DNA of 64,000 nt, taken from the NCBI GenBank assembly GCA_945883825.1, contig CAMCYF010000001.1, forward strand, positions 124,001-188,000, given 5' to 3'. This document shows positions 60,377 to 64,000 of this stretch, piece by piece. The stretch's first letter is position 1, and each line of letters begins with the position of its first letter. The notes below the pieces were generated by a model. It did no database searches. It was not told where the DNA came from and worked only from the letters and a program-made list of their open reading frames with translations. A program made the translations under genes and the position numbers. Source of the stretch: Chitinophaga pinensis. Lineage in GTDB: Bacteria > Bacteroidota > Bacteroidia > Flavobacteriales_D > Crocinitomicaceae.

Positions 60377-61816
60377 TTAATATTGTCTGAACAAATCACC
60401 ACTATTAGCACCCCACGATTTCTGATTAAATTTATTAGGGTCGTCAATATCGCCATTATTTGTATTTCGTTGAGATAAAATTTGCGACCATGCTGCATTT
60501 TTAAGTTCTCCTAAAACATCGCTATGCAATAAACGATAAGCGCCATTTGTTAAATCGGGATTGTAAAAAATAAATCGTTTGTTACTATATTTTCCAATCT
60601 TATTGTAAGTCCATATTTCATAAGGGTATTCAGACGGCGAATTTTCTTTGACAACGTGAGTACTTGGCGCTCCATATTTTAAGTAAACTCTGCCACGATC
60701 AGTTTCAAATCCATCTTGAAAATTATTTCCATAAAGCACTTCAACAAAAACAACTTGAATTTTATATTTAATCCAAGCTTCATAACTATTTGTTGGTGCA
60801 GATTCTCGCCAAAAAGCTTGAATATGCTTTCTTGATTTTTCAATATTTTTAGATTTTAAAGTTGAAATAATGTTTTTTATTTCAGCTGGACGAGCAATTG
60901 GAATTAAAGATGCGAGAAAAAAGAAAACACTGTCTTCTGTAATTGAAGCTTGAAATGATGGGTCTAAAACCATTTTATCGGGATTAAATTCCTCTTCAAT
61001 TTCATTGGATCGCTCGAAAGAGTAGGTGCTTGTTGTAAGTAATTCCATTTTGCGATTAATTAAACCGAGCTCTATCCGAAATGATCCAGTAGGAACTTTC
61101 TCAATATCGATCATTTTAAAAACGGGTATAATTGGTTCACTAGCAACTCGCCAGAGAAAAGTTAGATCTTCCAATTCTTTTTCATTTTCTGTATCAATTA
61201 TTTTACAGAGTATTCCAACAAGTGAATCGTTGGTGAATTGACTGTTATAAACTTCGAAATAAAGCGGGATTCTAGTTATTTCGGTCGAAAAAAAATTTGA
61301 AATAAGTGGAACAATGTGAATTCCTGCTTTCTGGAAACTTGATGCTACATCAGATTTAAAGGCATACTCAGCAATTTCTATTTCTGAAATAGTTGGTTTA
61401 GATGCAAAATCTACAATTGTAATTTCTTTTTCAGCCGAAATTCTTGAATCATTGAGAACATCGATTATTTCGATCTTAAGTTTATAAGATCCCGGCGGTA
61501 AAGCAAATCGCTTAACTTCATAGAAATCGTCTTGAACACTGTCAATAGCAAGAGGAGAAGTTAAAACATATGAATCTTTACGAATACTATTTTCTTTTTC
61601 TTGAATAGAAATATTCAAAGCTATTTTTGCTTGAATTCCATTTTCTACAGCTTCAAATTTTACTGAACTACCAACAAATTGCAAGTAAATTTCTAGGTAA
61701 TTCCCTAACTCACTAGCATAAAATTGCTTGGTGTCGAGGTATGCTTTCAGTTTATTTTTTTGACTGAAAGATCCAAAGGAAAGAATAAGTAAGGAAAGAA
61801 AAAATAATTTACGCAT
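60377..61816 (-). CDS. GWxTD-domain protein
   Basis: A 479-residue exported protein with a signal peptide (ends ~SFGSFSQ, residue 19). The first ~300 residues are beta-sandwich material (YELTS-type strands, FALPPGSYKLKIEIIDVLN). The GWxTD signature is near residue ~375-390, here FQDGFETDRGRVYLKYGAPS, followed by YPYEIWTYNKIG and FIFYNPDL. GWxTD domains are common in Bacteroidota and Acidobacteriota, with no defined function. A near-consensus TAACTTTA box is present in the 34-nt gap upstream; the helicase gene precedes it. Confidence 0.9.
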   Translation of the reverse strand: MRKLFFLSLLILSFGSFSQKNKLKAYLDTKQFYASELGNYLEIYLQFVGSSVKFEAVENGIQAKIALNISIQEKENSIRKDSYVLTSPLAIDSVQDDFYEVKRFALPPGSYKLKIEIIDVLNDSRISAEKEITIVDFASKPTISEIEIAEYAFKSDVASSFQKAGIHIVPLISNFFSTEITRIPLYFEVYNSQFTNDSLVGILCKIIDTENEKELEDLTFLWRVASEPIIPVFKMIDIEKVPTGSFRIELGLINRKMELLTTSTYSFERSNEIEEEFNPDKMVLDPSFQASITEDSVFFFLASLIPIARPAEIKNIISTLKSKNIEKSRKHIQAFWRESAPTNSYEAWIKYKIQVVFVEVLYGNNFQDGFETDRGRVYLKYGAPSTHVVKENSPSEYPYEIWTYNKIGKYSNKRFIFYNPDLTNGAYRLLHSDVLGELKNAAWSQILSQRNTNNGDIDDPNKFNQKSWGANSGDLFRQY

Positions 61817-61850
61817 TTTTTAATTTGAACTTAAAGTTAAGCAATAACTC

Positions 61851-63359
61851 TTATTCATCAATATTTAAACGTATTTTTTGTGCTAACTGACGATTGTATG
61901 TTTCAAGTAAATACTTGAAGTAATTTTCGGTGCTCTTTGTTATGCACTTTGTATAATGTTTTAAGCGATGTTCAATGTGGTCTTGAAGAATATTATGTAA
62001 GCCCATAGCATGATCCAAATTTTTTGAGCTTTTTTGTATTGCATTAAAATGATTATTTAAGGAATATTCAATAGCCATTTTACCTTTTTCTCCTTTTTCC
62101 ATGCAGTCAAAATAGGATTCTTTGATACTAAAAGTATCTAATAAAGAGGGATCTATTATCTTTTCAAATCCCTTAGGGAATTCAAATTCGATTTCAAATT
62201 CCATATCTTCCAATTCTGAAATTCGAGATTCTAGAAAACGATCAGGGAACTTAAATGCGTCTTGCCAATTGATGTAATCTTGCCAATATCCAAAACGGCG
62301 AACATTGTTTCCAAGGTCAATTATCTTGAAATCACTTTTGTCTGGAAGTTTTCGTGAACCACGACCAATCATCTGGTGGTACAAAGTTAAGGATCGTGTT
62401 GCACGATTAATAATAATTGATCTAACAGTTGGTTCATCAAATCCAGTTGTTAAAATTCCAACGGAAGTAAGGATGGCATTTGGTGTTTCTTTGAACCATG
62501 AAAGAACATCTTTTCTGTCTTTATCACTAAAGGTTGAGTCTAGATGTCGAATATTAAATTTTAATTTTTTAAACGATTCTTCAACACGACGTGAGGTTTC
62601 AATTCCAGCATTAAAAATTAATGTTTTATCTCCAGCACAAACTTCTTCATAGGCGAAAATTAATTTTTCTTGCATAAAATAGTTACTATACAAAATATCT
62701 GAACTTCCAATTGTAAAGTCACCGTTTGAACCAATTTTTAAACCATGAAGATTAATGTCATATGAATAGGTTTCAGCATTAGATAAATAGGCTCCTTCAA
62801 TGAGATTTGAGATAGATTCACCTACTAAAAGCTTATTGTAGTTGTCTTTTAACGGAAGTGCTTTGTTACTACTTAAAGGAGTCGCAGTGACTCCAAGAAT
62901 ATTGCACGAACTATAAAACTGAAATATTTTTCGGAAACTATTGTAGTGAGCTTCATCAACAATTACTAATCCGATATTTTTTATGAAGTTTTCATCTTCA
63001 TTTAGTCGGTTATTTAATGTTTCTACCATTGCAATAAAACAACTATAATCCTCTTGATCGTCTAGGTTTTTCACCTCTGAGTTTATAACTTTGTTTTCTA
63101 CGCCTATGGCATTTAGCTGCTTTGAAGTTTGTACAGATAATTCAATTCTGTGCGTTAGAATAAGGACTTTCTTCCCCCATTCTTCGATGTATTTTTTTGC
63201 AATTGCAGAAAAGATTACTGTTTTTCCGCCACCTGTTGGTAGTTGATAGAGTAGATTGAACTCATTCCCATTTTTACGCAATTCATTTAGAACATTGTTT
63301 ACGGTATTCTCTTGAAAAGGATAAAGTTTTTTTGCTTGGTAAAGATCTAAATCTATCAT
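61851..63359 (-). CDS. DEAD/DEAH-box helicase (SF2)
   Basis: A 502-residue cytoplasmic ATP-dependent helicase of the type I restriction HsdR/UvrB-like superfamily 2. Motif I LLYQLPTGGGKTVIFSAIAK (~38-57), Ia ILTHRIELSVQT, II GLVIVDEAHYNSF (DEAH, ~137-149), III GVTATPLSS, IV KTLIFNAGIETSR, V TSVGILTTGFDEPTV and VI LYHQMIGRGSRKLPD. A Q-motif-like LYPFQENTVNNV is at ~13-24. C-terminal ~110 residues are charged and helical. There is no nuclease domain or neighbouring defence gene. Its TATTTTTG box 20 nt upstream may drive the whole minus-strand run to DedA. Confidence 0.93.
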   Translation of the reverse strand: MIDLDLYQAKKLYPFQENTVNNVLNELRKNGNEFNLLYQLPTGGGKTVIFSAIAKKYIEEWGKKVLILTHRIELSVQTSKQLNAIGVENKVINSEVKNLDDQEDYSCFIAMVETLNNRLNEDENFIKNIGLVIVDEAHYNSFRKIFQFYSSCNILGVTATPLSSNKALPLKDNYNKLLVGESISNLIEGAYLSNAETYSYDINLHGLKIGSNGDFTIGSSDILYSNYFMQEKLIFAYEEVCAGDKTLIFNAGIETSRRVEESFKKLKFNIRHLDSTFSDKDRKDVLSWFKETPNAILTSVGILTTGFDEPTVRSIIINRATRSLTLYHQMIGRGSRKLPDKSDFKIIDLGNNVRRFGYWQDYINWQDAFKFPDRFLESRISELEDMEFEIEFEFPKGFEKIIDPSLLDTFSIKESYFDCMEKGEKGKMAIEYSLNNHFNAIQKSSKNLDHAMGLHNILQDHIEHRLKHYTKCITKSTENYFKYLLETYNRQLAQKIRLNIDE

Positions 63360-63378
63360 TTGAACAATTAGCGATTTG

Positions 63379-63386
63379 CAAAAATA
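63379..63386 (-). promoter_or_regulatory. -7 promoter box TATTTTTG for the helicase operon
   Basis: Exact TAnnTTTG match on the minus strand, 20 nt before the helicase ATG. Confidence 0.55.
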
Positions 63387-63465
63387 CTCCCTTTATTTGA
63401 TACACCTCTTATCTTATTTAATATTTCTTTAAAATAGCAAGATTAATTAGCTTGATGTACGGTTT

Positions 63466-63493
63466 AAATAACTGTTAAAATAACTGTTAAAAT
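63466..63493. repeat. 12-bp tandem duplication in the helicase upstream region
   Basis: ATAACTGTTAAA occurs twice in direct tandem (63468-63479 and 63480-63491) plus two further matching bases on each side. It lies between the BaiN-like stop and the helicase promoter. Could be two half-sites for a regulator or a chance duplication. Confidence 0.6.
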
Positions 63494-63522
63494 ATTGATT
63501 TATAATATTTTGAAAATTATAA

Positions 63523-64000
63523 TCAAGTAGCTGAACATACATTTTTTCCTGCGATAAATCCTGTGGTCCATGCAGATTGAAAATTAAATCCACCTGTTAT
63601 CCCATCAATATCTAAAATTTCCCCAGCAAAAAATAATCCGGGCACGATTTTACTTTCCATTGTTTTAAATTCTACTTCACTTAATAGAATTCCTCCAGCT
63701 GTAACAAATTCTTCCTTGAAAGTAGTTTTGCCACTTACTTCATAACGGTCGTTTAAAAAAGTGTTCAGTAACTTATTCAAATTCCGTTTTCCAAGGTCTT
63801 TCCAACGAATCTCAGTTAGAATATCAGATTTCTGCAATAAAAAATGCCATAATCTATTGGTTATTGGGAAAGGGTTTAAATTACCTACCATTTTTAGTCC
63901 ATGATTTAGAATAATATTATCAAGTTCTTTTCTCAATTCATCTTCCTTTTTATCATCAAGCCAATTTACAAGAATTGCAAATCTGTATTCCTTCGTAGCT
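63523..64000 (-). CDS. BaiN/HI0933-family flavoprotein, C-terminal part (5' end outside window)
   Basis: The frame is open to the window edge (reading starts ATKEYRFAILVNW at 63999), so only the last ~159 residues of a ~400-residue FAD/NAD(P)-binding protein are present. Diagnostic C-terminal blocks: TTFKEEFVTAGGILLSEVEF, TMESKIVPGLFFAGEILDID (FAD-binding GD/GE motif) and GITGGFNFQSAWTTGFIAG. Members are annotated as NAD(P)/FAD-dependent oxidoreductases; the true substrate is unknown, although BaiN has been linked to bile-acid reduction. The shorter start seen at 63936 is only an internal TTG. Confidence 0.92.
   Translation of the reverse strand, partial: ATKEYRFAILVNWLDDKKEDELRKELDNIILNHGLKMVGNLNPFPITNRLWHFLLQKSDILTEIRWKDLGKRNLNKLLNTFLNDRYEVSGKTTFKEEFVTAGGILLSEVEFKTMESKIVPGLFFAGEILDIDGITGGFNFQSAWTTGFIAGKNVCSAT

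Noticed and set aside
62305-62652. 115-codon ORF antisense to the helicase
   Set aside because: It covers helicase motifs V-VI on the opposite strand and shows no independent features.
61851-63359. Helicase considered as part of a defence system
   Set aside because: No nuclease, methyltransferase, TIR, reverse transcriptase or other defence gene is adjacent. The neighbours are envelope and glycan genes.

Overview
The window looks like chromosomal DNA from an AT-rich Bacteroidota, most likely Flavobacteriales. The evidence is: genes with Por-type (type IX secretion) C-terminal sorting domains; a TonB-dependent receptor with a carboxypeptidase-like N-terminal domain; GWxTD, GH92 and CotH/lamin-tail proteins; menaquinone synthesis (menB); a split methylmalonyl-CoA mutase; almost no recognisable Shine-Dalgarno sequences; and repeated TAnnTTTG promoter boxes (the Bacteroidota -7 element) 10-40 nt upstream of many start codons. 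Family-level placement (e.g. near Crocinitomicaceae/Cryomorphaceae) is only a guess. No tRNA, rRNA, CRISPR array, insertion sequence, prophage or cobalamin riboswitch was recognised.

Layout. 1-8.1 kb: 3' end of aconitase, an envelope protein, a beta-helix lipoprotein, a DivIC/FtsB-like septum protein, an exported unknown, and the mutA-mutB (methylmalonyl-CoA mutase) pair. 8.2-15.9 kb: an outer-membrane pair (PorV-like plus helix-hairpin-helix/barrel), an ECF sigma factor with a clear terminator, pyrD coupled to an HMG-CoA-lyase-like gene, a TIGR02757 protein and an NTF2-like protein. 15.9-20.8 kb (minus): LolD-like ATPase, ribBA, pepD, menB and a small exported protein. 20.9-31.4 kb (plus): guaB, two parvulin chaperones, MoxR ATPase, TPR, WD40 and an FG-GAP protein with a type IX sorting tail. 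31.4-39.8 kb: FAH-family hydrolase, DnaQ-like exonuclease, 2-oxoacid dehydrogenase E2, a glycosyltransferase fused to a degenerate phosphoglycosyltransferase module, RidA, a PabA/TrpG-like amidotransferase and a TonB receptor.

39.8-42.3 kb is the oddest part. Three neighbouring genes each carry one lesion in an otherwise intact frame: a periplasmic rhodanese with an in-frame TGA, a voltage-gated-like ion channel with an in-frame TAA, and a membrane protein whose frame breaks exactly at an AAAT tetranucleotide repeat, so that one unit fewer restores it. Two DoxX-like paralogues sit upstream of the rhodanese in the same operon. I saw no comparable lesion elsewhere in the window.

42.4-54.6 kb: TIGR03643 protein coupled to an SDR that lacks the catalytic tyrosine, a divergent lipoprotein pair with a repeated dyad beside both promoters, E1 alpha-beta fusion (partner of the E2 gene 11 kb away), an LtaS-like sulfatase, CotH/lamin-tail protein with sorting tail, a GlmU-like nucleotidyltransferase with a sodium:solute symporter, and a membrane-anchored unknown. 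54.6-64 kb (minus): a tightly packed run from a DEAD/DEAH helicase through GWxTD, GT2, GH92 mannosidase, lipoprotein and rhodanese to DedA, and finally the 3' part of a BaiN/HI0933 flavoprotein cut by the window edge.

Genes are closely packed. Convergent pairs often share stop-codon bases, and same-strand pairs often overlap by ATGA or TAATG. I found no convincing wholly new multi-gene system. The best leads are the disrupted 39.8-42.3 kb cluster with its possible slippage switch, the vestigial PGT fusion, the Tyr-less SDR pair, and the dyad-flanked divergent lipoproteins.
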